A DNA stretch of 64,000 bases, from positions 1 through 64,000 of the forward strand of contig NZ_LBMD01000021.1 in NCBI RefSeq assembly GCF_001293645.1. Reading direction: 5' to 3'. Every line of letters begins with the position of its first letter. Position 1 is the stretch's first letter. Positions 21,438 through 31,047 of the stretch are shown here, one piece after another. The notes below the pieces were generated by a model, which was not told where the DNA came from, did no database searches, and was given only the letters and a program-made list of their open reading frames with translations. Source of the stretch: Bacillus sp. CHD6a (lineage in GTDB: Bacteria; Bacillota; Bacilli; Bacillales; Bacillaceae_I). Both the position numbers and the translations under genes were made by a program.

Positions 21438-22862
21438 TTAAGAATGTATTGCTTTTCCATCTACTGCAAGAGCTGCTTCGCCGATTGCTTCGGACAGGGA
21501 TGGATGAGGGTGGATGGTGTGTCCGATTTCCCAAGGTGTAGCATCAAGGACGCGCGCAAGGCCAGCTTCAGAAATCATATCTGTAACATGCGGTCCAATC
21601 ATGTGAACACCTAGGATATCATCGTTTTCTTTATTCACTACTAGTTTCACAAACCCATCAGATTCACCATAAACAAGTGCTTTTCCGATAGCACGGAAAG
21701 AGAATTTGCCAGTTTTCACGTTGAAGCCTTTTTCTTTTGCTTCTTCTTCCGTGTAACCGACAGATGCCACTTCAGGACTTGAGTACACACATTTTGAAAT
21801 CATGGAATAATCGATTGGAGCAGGATTTTCATTTGCCATATGTTCCACTGCTACTATTCCTTCGTGTGAAGCAACGTGTGCAAGCTGTAAACCACCGATT
21901 ACATCACCAATTGCATAGATGTGGGATTCTTTTGTTTGGAAAAAGTCATTTGTTTTAATGAAACCTTTTTCTACTTGAATGTCTGTATTTTCAAGACCAA
22001 TGCCTTCTACGTTAGCTTGACGGCCAACGGATACTAGCATTTTCTCAGCCGTAAAGGATTTTTCTTCTCCTTTATGCTCGGCTTTAATTGTAACCGTTCC
22101 CTCTGCTGTTTCCAGTGTATCTGAAAGAACCTTCGCACTTGTCACTACTTTGATGCCGCGCTTTTTCAATAGACGTTGCATTTCTTTGGATACTTCTTTA
22201 TCTTCTGTTGGTAATACACGATCTGCATACTCCAGTACCGTTACCTCTACTCCGAAATCATCTAACATGGACGCCCACTCGATTCCGATTACGCCTCCAC
22301 CAACGATGATAATTGATTTAGGAAGTTCTTCTAATGATAATGCTTCATCAGAAGTCATGACTTGTGTTCCATCAATTTCAAGTCCAGGTAGAGAACGTGG
22401 ACGAGAACCAGTTGCTACAATAACGTTCTTTGGGATTAACATTTCATTCTCATCACCATTTTCAAACTCAACAGAGATTGTTCCTGGCATTGGAGAGAAA
22501 ATGGAAGGTCCTAAGATACGGCCTGTTCCGTAAAATACATCGATTTTACCTTGCTTCATTAGATGTTGCACACCGCCGTGAAGCTGGTCGATGATTTTTT
22601 GTTTGCGTTCTTGTACTTTGAAGAAGTCTAGTTTTACTTCTCCTGAGATTACCCCGAACTCTTCACTGTTCTTCGTTTGCGCAAATACTTCTGCACTGCG
22701 AAGTAATGCTTTACTTGGGATACATCCTGCATGAAGGCATGTTCCCCCAATTTTTTTCTTTTCTACCACTGCTGTTTTTAAGCCAAGTTGAGATGCACGA
22801 ATAGCCGCGACATACCCGCCTGTTCCGCCACCTAGGATGACTAAATCATATTCTTGTGCCAT
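21438..22862 (-). CDS. lpdV: Dihydrolipoamide dehydrogenase E3 of the bkd complex
   Basis: A 474-residue FAD flavoprotein that re-oxidises the lipoyl groups of E2 with NAD+. FAD motif GGGTGGYVAAIRA (N-terminus), redox disulfide GGTCLHAGCIPSK (about 40-52), NAD motif VGGGVIGIEWASML, second FAD motif IYAIGDV, and the C-terminal active His in HPHPSLSE. Position between buk and bkdAA is that of B. subtilis lpdV. Confidence 0.94.
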   Translation of the reverse strand: MAQEYDLVILGGGTGGYVAAIRASQLGLKTAVVEKKKIGGTCLHAGCIPSKALLRSAEVFAQTKNSEEFGVISGEVKLDFFKVQERKQKIIDQLHGGVQHLMKQGKIDVFYGTGRILGPSIFSPMPGTISVEFENGDENEMLIPKNVIVATGSRPRSLPGLEIDGTQVMTSDEALSLEELPKSIIIVGGGVIGIEWASMLDDFGVEVTVLEYADRVLPTEDKEVSKEMQRLLKKRGIKVVTSAKVLSDTLETAEGTVTIKAEHKGEEKSFTAEKMLVSVGRQANVEGIGLENTDIQVEKGFIKTNDFFQTKESHIYAIGDVIGGLQLAHVASHEGIVAVEHMANENPAPIDYSMISKCVYSSPEVASVGYTEEEAKEKGFNVKTGKFSFRAIGKALVYGESDGFVKLVVNKENDDILGVHMIGPHVTDMISEAGLARVLDATPWEIGHTIHPHPSLSEAIGEAALAVDGKAIHS

Positions 22863-22878
22863 TATTCCTTGCTCCCTT

Positions 22879-23991
22879 CTAGCTCTGTACTACTTTTGTG
22901 TCTACAACCGTTCCAGGATATACTTTTGCTACTTCCTCTCCACGTAATACGCGAAGTGCTCCTTCTGTAAGAGCTTGTAGTTCGTTTTCCCCTGGTTGTA
23001 CGATAACGTCTGCAATCCAGCTAATGCGCTCGGAAATCTGTTTAACAAACCCTTTTCCGTAAGCAAGTCCACCTGTCAAAATGATGGCATCTACTTTTCC
23101 TGCCAGTACTGCACTTGCGGAACCGATTTCTTTGGCAACTTGATATGCCATTGCATCGTATACTAGAGCGGCCTTTTCATCGCCTGCTTCAATCATTTGT
23201 TCCACTTTCACTGCATCATTAGTGCCAAGGTATCCAACAAGGCCACCTTGTCCTACAAGCTTTTTCATTATTTCATCACGATAGTGATCACCTGAGAAGC
23301 ATAACGATACAAGATCACCAGCAGGGACCGTTCCAGCACGTTCGGGACTGAACGGGCCGTCTCCATGAAGGCCGTTGTTCACATCAACTACTCGACCTCC
23401 AACGTGTGTCCCAACAGTGATACCTCCACCCATGTGAGTAACAATCAGATTTAGCTCTTCATATTTTTTTCCAAGATCTTTGGCTACCCTGCGCGCAACC
23501 GCTTTTTGATTCAAAGCGTGGAAAATACTTTTGCGCTCAATTAGAGAAAATCCTGATATACGAGCGATGTCAGACAGTTCGTCTACTACTACCGGGTCAA
23601 CGATGAAAGACGGGATATTCAGTCCGGTAGCGATTTCATAGGCGATAATTCCCCCAAGATTAGATGCATGCTGACCAGCAAAACCGATCTTTAAATCATG
23701 TAACATTTCTTTATTAACGGAGTATGTTCCACCTTCAATTGGACGAAGAAGCCCACCGCGGCCACATACTGCACTAAGTTTGGAAATGTTGATGCCTTCT
23801 TGATCTAATGTCTCAAGAATGGTTGTTTTTCTGAATTCATATTGATCATAGATACTTGCAAAGGAATTAATCGTTTCGCTATCGTGACGTAAAGTTTTTT
23901 CAAATACAGAACGTTCATTATCAAATACGCCGATTTTCGTTGATGTAGATCCTGGATTGATGACAAGTATGCGATATTCCTTTTCTAACAC
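22879..23991 (-). CDS. buk: Butyrate kinase
   Basis: A 370-residue acetokinase-family enzyme interconverting (branched) acyl phosphates and acids with ATP formation. Phosphate-binding NPGSTSTK at the N-terminus, then HMGGGITVG and [10 protein letters not shown] choose a GTG at 23991 with GGAGG 8 bases upstream; this gives [15 protein letters not shown], matching the usual Buk start. Longer in-frame starts would place the ribosome site inside the gene. It works with Ptb to make ATP from branched acyl-CoA. Confidence 0.9.
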   Translation of the reverse strand: MLEKEYRILVINPGSTSTKIGVFDNERSVFEKTLRHDSETINSFASIYDQYEFRKTTILETLDQEGINISKLSAVCGRGGLLRPIEGGTYSVNKEMLHDLKIGFAGQHASNLGGIIAYEIATGLNIPSFIVDPVVVDELSDIARISGFSLIERKSIFHALNQKAVARRVAKDLGKKYEELNLIVTHMGGGITVGTHVGGRVVDVNNGLHGDGPFSPERAGTVPAGDLVSLCFSGDHYRDEIMKKLVGQGGLVGYLGTNDAVKVEQMIEAGDEKAALVYDAMAYQVAKEIGSASAVLAGKVDAIILTGGLAYGKGFVKQISERISWIADVIVQPGENELQALTEGALRVLRGEEVAKVYPGTVVDTKVVQS

Positions 23992-24077
23992 TGTTGAAAC
24001 CTCCATTTCAGACGGACGGCAAACGAGAGAATTCATCATCAGCCCGTTTGCCCCTTCTGAGAAACTTAATATTTATA

Positions 24078-25181
24078 TTAGCGTCCGTTACGACGGCTTA
24101 AAATATGATGTCCATTTTGTAAAAATTGACTGCGAGAATTTTTCATTCTTTCAATACGCTCTTCAGCAAGACGATCAGCTGCACGGTAAGTCGGTATACC
24201 GTCACGCTTTGCAATTTCTATTACTCTCTCAATGTTGTCGTAGATTCCTTCTACTTTTTTCATTGCACGTTCACGGTTGTAACCGTATAGCTCATCCGCT
24301 ACGTTAATTACACCACCAGCATTGATTACATAATCAGGAGCATAAACGATACCCATTTCGTGGATGATATCTCCATGTTTTGTATCAAGCAACTGGTTAT
24401 TAGCTGCACCAGCGATAACTTTTGCTTTTAATTGAGGAATCGTTTCGTCATTGATTGTTGCTCCAAGTGCACATGGTGCATAGATGTCGCAGTCTACACT
24501 GTAGATGTCGTTGATGTCTACTGCTCTTGCACCGAACTCTTCTACTGCACGGTTAACCGCTTCTTTATTGATATCTGTTACGATAAGCTGAGCACCTTCT
24601 TCGTGAAGATGACGGCAAAGGGTGAATGCCACGTTACCTACACCTTGAACAGCTACTACTTTACCTTCTAATGAATCTGTACCAAATGCTTCTTTCGCTG
24701 CAGCTTTCATTCCTCTGTATACTCCGAATGCTGTTACTGGAGATGGGTTACCGGAAGAACCGAAAGCAGGCGATACACCTGTTACATAGTCTGTTTCTTC
24801 ATAGATCAAGTCCATGTCTGCTACAGTTGTACCAACATCTTCTGCTGTAATATAACGTCCGTTCAATCCTTGGATGTAACGGCCGAAAGCACGGAACATT
24901 TCTTCGTTCTTGTCAGTGCGTGGGTCACCGATGATAACTGTTTTTCCCCCACCGAGGTTTAATCCAGCTGCAGCGTTTTTGTATGTCATTCCTTTTGCAA
25001 GACGAAGTGCATCTTCAATAGCTGCACCCTCGTTTGCGTAAGTCCACATGCGTGTTCCGCCAAGTGCTGGCCCAAGTGTAGTATCGTGAATAGCTATGAT
25101 TGCTTTTAGTCCTGATTGTTTGTCTTGGCAAATCACCAATTGCTCGTAGTCGTAAGTCTCCATATATTTGAAAATTTCCAT
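24078..25181 (-). CDS. bcd: Leucine (branched-chain amino acid) dehydrogenase
   Basis: A 367-residue NAD-dependent dehydrogenase deaminating Leu, Val and Ile to 2-oxoacids, the entry to the pathway. Catalytic Lys in GGGKTVI and substrate loop GGTRMW; NAD motif VQGVGNVA. The start at 25181 follows GGGGAGGAATTTTATC; upstream in-frame codons are less likely. C-terminal residues after about 340 are basic ([10 protein letters not shown]). Fourth from the last biosynthetic step order matches B. subtilis bcd (yqiT). Confidence 0.94.
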   Translation of the reverse strand: MEIFKYMETYDYEQLVICQDKQSGLKAIIAIHDTTLGPALGGTRMWTYANEGAAIEDALRLAKGMTYKNAAAGLNLGGGKTVIIGDPRTDKNEEMFRAFGRYIQGLNGRYITAEDVGTTVADMDLIYEETDYVTGVSPAFGSSGNPSPVTAFGVYRGMKAAAKEAFGTDSLEGKVVAVQGVGNVAFTLCRHLHEEGAQLIVTDINKEAVNRAVEEFGARAVDINDIYSVDCDIYAPCALGATINDETIPQLKAKVIAGAANNQLLDTKHGDIIHEMGIVYAPDYVINAGGVINVADELYGYNRERAMKKVEGIYDNIERVIEIAKRDGIPTYRAADRLAEERIERMKNSRSQFLQNGHHILSRRNGR

Positions 25182-25241
25182 GATAAAATTCCTCCCCAAG
25201 ATAGTAAATGATTTTTAGTTTTAGAAATTTGTTCTACACCG

Positions 25242-25340
25242 CTGTTGATTTCCGATAAAGGTTGCGCTTTCCTAGGGGCTGACGTGAGCCTCCTCAGCTA
25301 CGCCTGCGTAGTCTCCGCCCTTTTCTCCAATCAACAGCTA
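25242..25340. repeat. Dispersed GC-rich intergenic element, copy 3
   Basis: Short copy with ends GCTGTTGATT and AATCAACAGC and core CTTTCCTAGGGGCTGACGTG, between ptb and bcd. Confidence 0.8.
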
Positions 25341-25360
25341 TGTTTTTTATGAACTTTGAT

Positions 25361-26260
25361 TTATTTCACAGAACAAACTGCAAGGGCTAGTGAGTTTAGT
25401 TTACTCTCTGCTGAGTCAGCTCTGGATGTTAACACTATCGGTGCTTTTGCGCCGGCAATGATTGCTCCGACTTTTGCTTTTGCAAAATAGATTAATGATT
25501 TATATAAGACATTTCCAACTTCAATGGTCGGAACAAACAAGATATCCGCTTGTCCTGCCACGTCACTTTGAATTCCCTTATGTTCAGCAGCAAGCGCGGA
25601 AACGGCGTTATCCAAAGCTAGTGGACCATCAATGAGGCAGTCCTTTATTTGACCTCTATTATTCATTTGTGTTAGAAGGGCTGCATCCACCGTAGCTTGC
25701 ATCGCAGGGTTTACTACCTCTACGGCAGCGAGTGGCGCAACTTTCGGGAGTTCAATCCCTAGTGCTCTTGCGACCTGGACAGAGTTTTGAACAATCTGCA
25801 CTTTTTGTTGAAGATCTGGTGCCACATTCATTGCTGCATCTGTTACAAATAGTAATTGTTCATATCCCGGCACTTCAAATGCGGCAACATGGGATAACAC
25901 ATTGCCCGTCCGCAACCCGTACTCTTTGTTTAACACTTCTTTAAGAATGGTTGCTGTTGGAACATTTCCTTTCATCAATACATCTGCTTCGCCGCTAGAA
26001 ACAGCTTTTACAGCAAGTTCTGATGCCTTCTTAGCACCATCAGCAGAAACTATTTTCAGTGCATGGTGAGATGGATCCACATTGTGCTCTTTCAGTAATG
26101 ATAGTATTTTCTCCTCATGTCCAAACAGAATAAAGGAAGCCAACTGCTTGTTTAAGGCATGAGAAACCGCTTCGATCACTTCTTCATCTTCGGCTGCTGC
26201 AATTGCTACCACTTTAGAAGTGAGCTGGGTTGCTTTGGTGATAAGTTCCTCTAGTTTCAT
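25361..26260 (-). CDS. ptb: Phosphate butyryltransferase
   Basis: A 299-residue phosphotransacetylase-family enzyme exchanging CoA for phosphate on butyryl- and branched acyl-CoA. Seen: DVLMKGNVPTATILKEVLNKEYGLRTG and FVTDAAMNVAPDL. First gene of the bkd operon, 37 bases downstream of the sigma-54 -12 element, with AAGGAAGGG before the ATG. Confidence 0.93.
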   Translation of the reverse strand: MKLEELITKATQLTSKVVAIAAAEDEEVIEAVSHALNKQLASFILFGHEEKILSLLKEHNVDPSHHALKIVSADGAKKASELAVKAVSSGEADVLMKGNVPTATILKEVLNKEYGLRTGNVLSHVAAFEVPGYEQLLFVTDAAMNVAPDLQQKVQIVQNSVQVARALGIELPKVAPLAAVEVVNPAMQATVDAALLTQMNNRGQIKDCLIDGPLALDNAVSALAAEHKGIQSDVAGQADILFVPTIEVGNVLYKSLIYFAKAKVGAIIAGAKAPIVLTSRADSAESKLNSLALAVCSVK

Positions 26261-26296
26261 TTTCTCAACCCTTCCTTTCTACGCCAATTTTATCTA

Positions 26297-26313
26297 TGCA
26301 AGAAGCGTGCCAA
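26297..26313 (-). promoter_or_regulatory. Sigma-54 (SigL) -24/-12 promoter of the bkd operon
   Basis: TTGGCACGCTTCTTGCA on the minus strand is a near-perfect sigma-54 promoter (TGGCAC-N5-TTGCA), 37 bases before ptb. It fits the adjacent sigma-54 activator gene bkdR and the known SigL control of bkd in B. subtilis. Confidence 0.93.
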
Positions 26314-26372
26314 CTTGTTTTTTGTGAAAACGCTTCATTTTACCCCTTGCCATCAAGCAATATTTTTCATAC

Positions 26373-26390
26373 CATGCAGTTTTTTGCATG
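26373..26390 (-). promoter_or_regulatory. Candidate BkdR upstream activating palindrome
   Basis: CATGCA and TGCATG separated by six bases, about 60 bases upstream of the -24 box and directly after the bkdR stop. No T run follows, so a terminator is unlikely; an enhancer-binding site is suggested by position. Confidence 0.45.
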
Positions 26391-26395
26391 CATCA

Positions 26396-28447
26396 TTAAT
26401 CAATCATGAATTTCTCCATTTTATAATAAAGATTTCTAATCGATACTCCGAGCTCTCTAGCAGTCTTTGTCTTGTTACCTTTATTCTTCTTTAATATTTT
26501 TTGGATAATTTTCGCTTCGTACCCTTCCAACATTTCAGCTAAAGTGTAATCACTAGAAACTGTTTCTGCAGATTCCTGTATTACTTTATCGCCACTGATG
26601 GCCAAGTCCGGAATATGTTCCTTGTCAATAAACACTTCATTAAACGTCATAAAGATTATGGCTCGTCCGAGGACATTCTCAAGCTCTCTAACATTACCCG
26701 GCCAATCGTAAGCAGCAAGGTGGTTGATCGCTCGTGGAGTTAATCCTTCTACATTTCTTCCGTAATCTTGATTTATTTTTCTAATAAGATGTTCACTTAA
26801 CGCTTCAATATCTTCTTTTCTTTTACGTAGTGGAGGAATATGGATAGGCATTCTGTTTAAACGATAATAAAGATCCTCACGGAATGACCCGTCCGCAATC
26901 CCTTTTTCAAGATTAACATTTGTGGCAGCAATCACTCTGACGTTAATGGTAATTGCTTTTGTTCCACCGACGCGTATGATTTCATTTTCTTGCAGAACCC
27001 TTAATAGTTTTGCTTGAGTATTGGCAGATAATTCTCCAATCTCATCGAGGAAAATACTACCGTTATTCGCTTCTTCAAATAGCCCTTTTTTCCCGCCTCG
27101 CTTGGCACCGGAAAATGCACCTTCTTCATAACCGAACAATTCACTTTCCAATAAAGATTCAGAAAGAGCAGCACAATTAACTCTGATAAATTTGTTATAT
27201 TTGCGGCTGCTTGCGTTATGAATAGCGTGGGCAAAAAGTTCTTTCCCTGTGCCGGACTCCCCGCGCAATAAAACAGTTGCTGGTGTTTTCGCCCCAAGTT
27301 TTGCTTGTTCAATGGCAAGGCTCATTTCTTCAGAAGATCCGATAATATCCTCAAAAGAGTACTTCGCTTCGAGTGTTCTGATAATCTGTCTTGCCCGGTC
27401 CAACTCAGTGGTAAGCGTCTGTATTTCAGAGACATCGTGGATAACACCCACACTGCCTTTTAACTTCCCATCCACTATTATTGGTGCGACGTTTACAATG
27501 ACTTCTTTTTTAGACGGCCCTACTTTTAAGTTCACACCACGAACAGCTCTTCTAGTTTCCAGTACCTTCATATGCATACTGTCACCTTCATAAATATCTG
27601 CTGTTGCAGGCTTACCTATGACTTGTTGTTCTTCAAGTCCAGTCAACCTTGAGTATGCAGGATTTATCATTAAACCTCTGCCAAATTCATCGACCACAGA
27701 AATTGCTTCATCAGACGACTGAATGATCGCTTCCAGCATGGTTTGAATTCCTTTAAGGTTTGTCACTTCCTCTGCAAGGTTCATAACTTCTGTGATGTCC
27801 TTGAAAACAGCAAATGCACCAATTACCCTCCCATCCTCATCAATAAGAGGAGATCTTGTTGTAATGATTTTTTTACCGTTTTCAAGTAGCATTTCTTTGT
27901 TTTTCTCTACTTTTTGCGTATGTATCACATCTTGCAGTCTGCTTGTCGGAACATTTTCCAAGATATGTTGACCAAGCATATGCGCTTTTTTAATTCCTAC
28001 TATTTTTTCAGCACTTTTATTGTAGATGATAACCTTGCCGTATTGATCAACCACCATCAACCCATCATGTAACAGATTAAATATGAGGTCGCGTTTGTGG
28101 GATTCATATTTCATTTTTGCAATCAGTTCTTCTTTTTCTTCCACTAAAGTGGCTGTAATATGAGCCACAGTTCCAGGAACAAGAACTGTTCTGGGGTTCT
28201 TTTCCTCGCGAATTTCGCGAAACACCTCGTCTGAACCAGTCGCTTCAATGATGATATCTACCTTCTCAGATAAGAAATCTTTCCAATTACATCCGACAGT
28301 AATACCCATGTCTTTTGCAAGCTCCAAGCCGGGTGCCGCCTGGTTAATATCGACAACAGCAAGCAAGTGGAACATTCCTGAATGCGTTAACATTTTTAAA
28401 ATCGCAGAACCGCCTTTACCAGCACCAACTACTAACACTGTCTGCAT
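26396..28447 (-). CDS. bkdR: Sigma-54-dependent transcriptional activator BkdR
   Basis: A 683-residue enhancer-binding protein. N-terminal Rossmann-like domain ([17 protein letters not shown]), two PAS domains (about 115-215 and 235-340), an AAA+ domain with Walker A GESGTGKE, sigma-54 loop GAFSGA (Ser in place of the usual Thr) and Walker B IFLDEI, then a Fis-type helix-turn-helix ([18 protein letters not shown]). The ATG at 28447 follows AGAGGGG; an earlier in-frame start would add 15 residues. It is transcribed just upstream of the operon it should activate. Confidence 0.93.
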   Translation of the reverse strand: MQTVLVVGAGKGGSAILKMLTHSGMFHLLAVVDINQAAPGLELAKDMGITVGCNWKDFLSEKVDIIIEATGSDEVFREIREEKNPRTVLVPGTVAHITATLVEEKEELIAKMKYESHKRDLIFNLLHDGLMVVDQYGKVIIYNKSAEKIVGIKKAHMLGQHILENVPTSRLQDVIHTQKVEKNKEMLLENGKKIITTRSPLIDEDGRVIGAFAVFKDITEVMNLAEEVTNLKGIQTMLEAIIQSSDEAISVVDEFGRGLMINPAYSRLTGLEEQQVIGKPATADIYEGDSMHMKVLETRRAVRGVNLKVGPSKKEVIVNVAPIIVDGKLKGSVGVIHDVSEIQTLTTELDRARQIIRTLEAKYSFEDIIGSSEEMSLAIEQAKLGAKTPATVLLRGESGTGKELFAHAIHNASSRKYNKFIRVNCAALSESLLESELFGYEEGAFSGAKRGGKKGLFEEANNGSIFLDEIGELSANTQAKLLRVLQENEIIRVGGTKAITINVRVIAATNVNLEKGIADGSFREDLYYRLNRMPIHIPPLRKRKEDIEALSEHLIRKINQDYGRNVEGLTPRAINHLAAYDWPGNVRELENVLGRAIIFMTFNEVFIDKEHIPDLAISGDKVIQESAETVSSDYTLAEMLEGYEAKIIQKILKKNKGNKTKTARELGVSIRNLYYKMEKFMID

Positions 28448-28631
28448 AATAAACCCCTCTACATCTATCACATAGATTCTCTTACTGGACAATTGAAAGA
28501 AAATTCACAGTCTTCTATAAAAGGTATGAAATTTCTTGCATACTTTTATCTTAAATGTTTTTACTCTTCTATGCAAGGTATTTTCTGCTATAATGGAAAC
28601 CGAAAGCTTTGAAAGTGAGGCAACAATTAAT

Positions 28632-28874
28632 ATGCAACGAATAATTGCTTTAATCATTTTATTGATTCCAGGAATCATAGCTGTTTATGGAATAAAATTG
28701 ATGCGTGATATGGTATTTAATATTGCTCATCCTTTAATCCCTTCATTAACCTTGCAATTCATTATTGGATTTTTATTCTTTTTAATGGGATTATGGTTTG
28801 TCGCCGGTTTCATTTTTCACCGAGACCGCAAGCGGAACAATGTTCAAAAACGCTTCCAAAAAAGAGACAAATAA
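28632..28874 (+). CDS. yqzF: DUF2627 membrane protein YqzF
   Basis: An 80-residue protein with two membrane segments (about 2-22 and 38-62) and a basic C-terminal tail (HRDRKRNNVQKRFQKRDK). I take the ATG at 28632 after GTGAGG. Sequence and place, next to bkdR and the GDPD gene, match B. subtilis yqzF. Function unknown. Confidence 0.82.
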   Translation: MQRIIALIILLIPGIIAVYGIKLMRDMVFNIAHPLIPSLTLQFIIGFLFFLMGLWFVAGFIFHRDRKRNNVQKRFQKRDK

Positions 28875-28875
28875 G

Positions 28876-28910
28876 AAAACCGGCTGTCTCATGGCAGCCG
28901 GTTTAGTTTT
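28876..28910. terminator. Bidirectional terminator between yqzF and yqiK
   Basis: AAAACCGGCTG-TCTCATG-GCAGCCGGTTT followed by T-rich sequence. Confidence 0.8.
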
Positions 28911-29628
28911 GATATTTTATTTGTACAGCTTTCTTAGGGTAATCCGTGAAAAATCCTGCACACTTTTCTTCAAACAATCTTTTCATGACTTTTTCATCAT
29001 TGACCGTAAAAGGTCTGACAGTTACTCCTGCATGTTGAGATCGTTGAATGACACTTGGAGTTGCAACCTTAATATGAGGGTGAATACCACTTCCTCCAAC
29101 CCACTTTGTATATTCCCACGGCTTATAAATTGCTTCCATATACAAAACAGCTTTTTCTATGTTTGGCGCTAACGTATTCAATCGAGCAATGCTGTAATGA
29201 TTAAAGCTTGAGAAGATTATCAGGTTTTCCATCTTATATCTGTCCACTAGATCAAGCACTTTCTCCTCCATTCCCGCATAGGGAAGAATGCTGTTCTTTA
29301 GTTCAATATTCACTATCGTCTGCTTTCTTGACGCCCACTCCAACACTTCTTCCAATGTAGGAATTTGTGCATGTTTGTAATGCTTTTTAAATTTATGTAC
29401 AGCATTTAATTTTTTCAACTCATGCCATGTCATATCTTGTACAAAACCTTTACCGTCGGTTGTTCGATTCACTTTTTCATCATGAATGACTACAGGAATG
29501 CCGTCTTTGCTTAGTTGAACATCTAATTCAATCCCATCTGCTCCATCTTTGTATGCTTGTTCAAAGCTAATCATCGTATTTTCCGGATGAGTACCAGCTG
29601 ATCCCCTGTGACCGAAAATTTTCGTCAT
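28903..29628 (-). CDS. yqiK: Cytosolic glycerophosphodiester phosphodiesterase (YqiK)
   Basis: A 241-residue GDPD hydrolysing glycerophosphodiesters to glycerol-3-phosphate. Motifs: IFGHRGSAGTHPENT at the N-terminus, ELDVQLSKDGIPVVIHD and VNRTTDGKG. No signal peptide, unlike the secreted paralogue at 60916. Synteny matches B. subtilis yqiK. Confidence 0.9.
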   Translation of the reverse strand: MTKIFGHRGSAGTHPENTMISFEQAYKDGADGIELDVQLSKDGIPVVIHDEKVNRTTDGKGFVQDMTWHELKKLNAVHKFKKHYKHAQIPTLEEVLEWASRKQTIVNIELKNSILPYAGMEEKVLDLVDRYKMENLIIFSSFNHYSIARLNTLAPNIEKAVLYMEAIYKPWEYTKWVGGSGIHPHIKVATPSVIQRSQHAGVTVRPFTVNDEKVMKRLFEEKCAGFFTDYPKKAVQIKYQN

Positions 29629-29720
29629 TTTTACACACCTTTCTACTAGAGTCTTGTCAGAAATAATTGTAAACGAACGTATTATTTAGTAAAATTTTTA
29701 GATGAAGCGAGGTGAACTAC

Positions 29721-29879
29721 ATGCGTCCATTACAAATATCCGCTGAAACCGCTCAAAAACTTGCTGAGGCTTTGAATGTGCCCATTGAACAAATCATGCA
29801 TCTTCCTCAACATATTCTTATTCAAAAACTTGTAGAGATAGAGCGTAATGAATCCAGTAACAGCAATCATAAGGAGTAA
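29721..29879 (+). CDS. YycC-like small protein
   Basis: A 52-residue protein starting MRPLQISAETAQKLAEALN and containing PIEQIMHLPQHILIQKL. GCGAGGTGAAC precedes the ATG. It resembles the small YycC family of Bacillus, whose role is unknown to me. No membrane segment. It is divergent from yqiK and followed by a clear terminator. Confidence 0.75.
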   Translation: MRPLQISAETAQKLAEALNVPIEQIMHLPQHILIQKLVEIERNESSNSNHKE

Positions 29880-29907
29880 TTCTACTTTTTGATAAATGAA
29901 CATAAAC

Positions 29908-29941
29908 AAACCCAACATACAAATTTGCATGTTGGGTTTTT
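29908..29941. terminator. Bidirectional terminator (spo0A / small gene)
   Basis: AAACCCAACAT and ATGTTGGGTTT around an AT-rich loop, with A and T runs outside. Confidence 0.85.
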
Positions 29942-29972
29942 CAATTGCTGGTGTTTCTTATATCTTACCCTC

Positions 29973-30764
29973 TCAAGAAGCTCTGTGCTCCAGTCTCAGT
30001 TTATCCGCAACCATTGCAATGAACTCACTATTTGTAGGTTTAGCTTTTGACATTGATACTGTATAACCGAACAAAGAAGAGATGCTGTCGATATTACCAC
30101 GTGACCAGGCAACTTCAATCGCATGGCGGATGGCACGCTCAACACGGCTCGCTGTGGTATTGTATTTTTTCGCGATATCAGGATATAAGACCTTTGTGAT
30201 GGATCCCAATAATTCAATATCATTGTACACCATGGAAATTGCTTCGCGTAAGTATAGGTAACCTTTGATGTGAGCTGGCACTCCAATTTCATGAATGATA
30301 CTTGTAATGTTTGCATCAAGATTTCTACCTTTAGGTTCTGGGCTGGAGGAACGAACAGATGATGAACTTGATCTCTTAAGGATTGGTGAAGCCTTTCCAC
30401 TCACTTGACGGATGTTGCTCACTAGATTTTCCATATCAAATGGCTTTAGAATAAAATAGGAAGCTCCCAAGTCTACCGCTTTCTTTGTTACATCTTCCTG
30501 TCCAAAAGCAGTTAACATTATTACGTTAGGAGATTTTTCTAGATTTAAACCACGCATTTTTTCAAGTACTCCTAAACCGTCTAGATGAGGCATAATGATG
30601 TCTAGTACTAACACATCTGGATTTTTATCTTGAAGCAACTGAAGACATTCTTGACCATTGTGAGCTACCCCTACAACTTCCATGTCCTCTTGCGCTGAAA
30701 TATACTCTTCCAATAGACCGACCAATTCACGGTTGTCATCTACAACACATACTTTAATTTTCAT
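29973..30764 (-). CDS. spo0A: Sporulation master regulator Spo0A
   Basis: A 263-residue response regulator. Receiver domain 1-120 with D9-D10, phospho-acceptor D55 ([12 protein letters not shown]) and LKPF lysine. Variable linker rich in Ser (about 128-145). The DNA-binding domain includes the helix-turn-helix ([20 protein letters not shown]) and the sigma-A contact region ([17 protein letters not shown]). It controls entry into sporulation through the phosphorelay. Strong site GAGGAGG. Directly downstream of spoIVB as in all Bacillus. Confidence 0.98.
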   Translation of the reverse strand: MKIKVCVVDDNRELVGLLEEYISAQEDMEVVGVAHNGQECLQLLQDKNPDVLVLDIIMPHLDGLGVLEKMRGLNLEKSPNVIMLTAFGQEDVTKKAVDLGASYFILKPFDMENLVSNIRQVSGKASPILKRSSSSSVRSSSPEPKGRNLDANITSIIHEIGVPAHIKGYLYLREAISMVYNDIELLGSITKVLYPDIAKKYNTTASRVERAIRHAIEVAWSRGNIDSISSLFGYTVSMSKAKPTNSEFIAMVADKLRLEHRAS

Positions 30765-30834
30765 TTAACTAGTTTCCTCCTCAGTCCCTATACTTTCTAT
30801 AAAGCATGACGCCTTAAATTTTATTCTAAATGTT

Positions 30835-30863
30835 AAATTCGACAATGCAACCTCTTTTCCTTT
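30835..30863 (-). promoter_or_regulatory. spo0A Ps promoter (sigma-H) with overlapping 0A box
   Basis: -35 AAAGGAAAA (30863-30855), an 11-base spacer and -10 GTCGAATTT (30843-30835) match the sigma-H consensus RnAGGAwww-N11-RnnGAATww. TGTCGAA at 30844-30838 is a perfect 0A box overlapping the -10. Confidence 0.8.
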
Positions 30864-30926
30864 AAAAAATTTAAAAAACCGTAAAAATTATATAAAATCT
30901 TTATTTTTCTCCAGAATACTCTTAAT

Positions 30927-30973
30927 TTCGACGTATATCGCAAACTGTTACATTTATTGGATAATATGTCGAA
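30927..30973. promoter_or_regulatory. Upstream 0A boxes of spo0A
   Basis: TGTCGAA at 30967-30973 (plus strand) and CGTCGAA at 30933-30927 (minus strand), upstream of the sigma-H promoter, consistent with Spo0A~P autoregulation. Confidence 0.6.
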
Positions 30974-31019
30974 TAATCTTTATCATTTTCATCTTAACGT
31001 AATTACAAACAAAACAAAA

Positions 31020-31047
31020 GAAAAAAGTGAGCTGTTTTAGCCCACTT
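31020..31047 (-). terminator. spoIVB terminator
   Basis: AAGTGGGCT-AAAAC-AGCTCACTT then T run; the left arm includes the spoIVB stop codon. Confidence 0.7.

Noticed and set aside
26281-26340. TGAAAACGCTTCAT near ptb as a CcpA cre
   Set aside because: Only the left half and centre match the consensus; the right half fails, and the sigma-54 element explains regulation.
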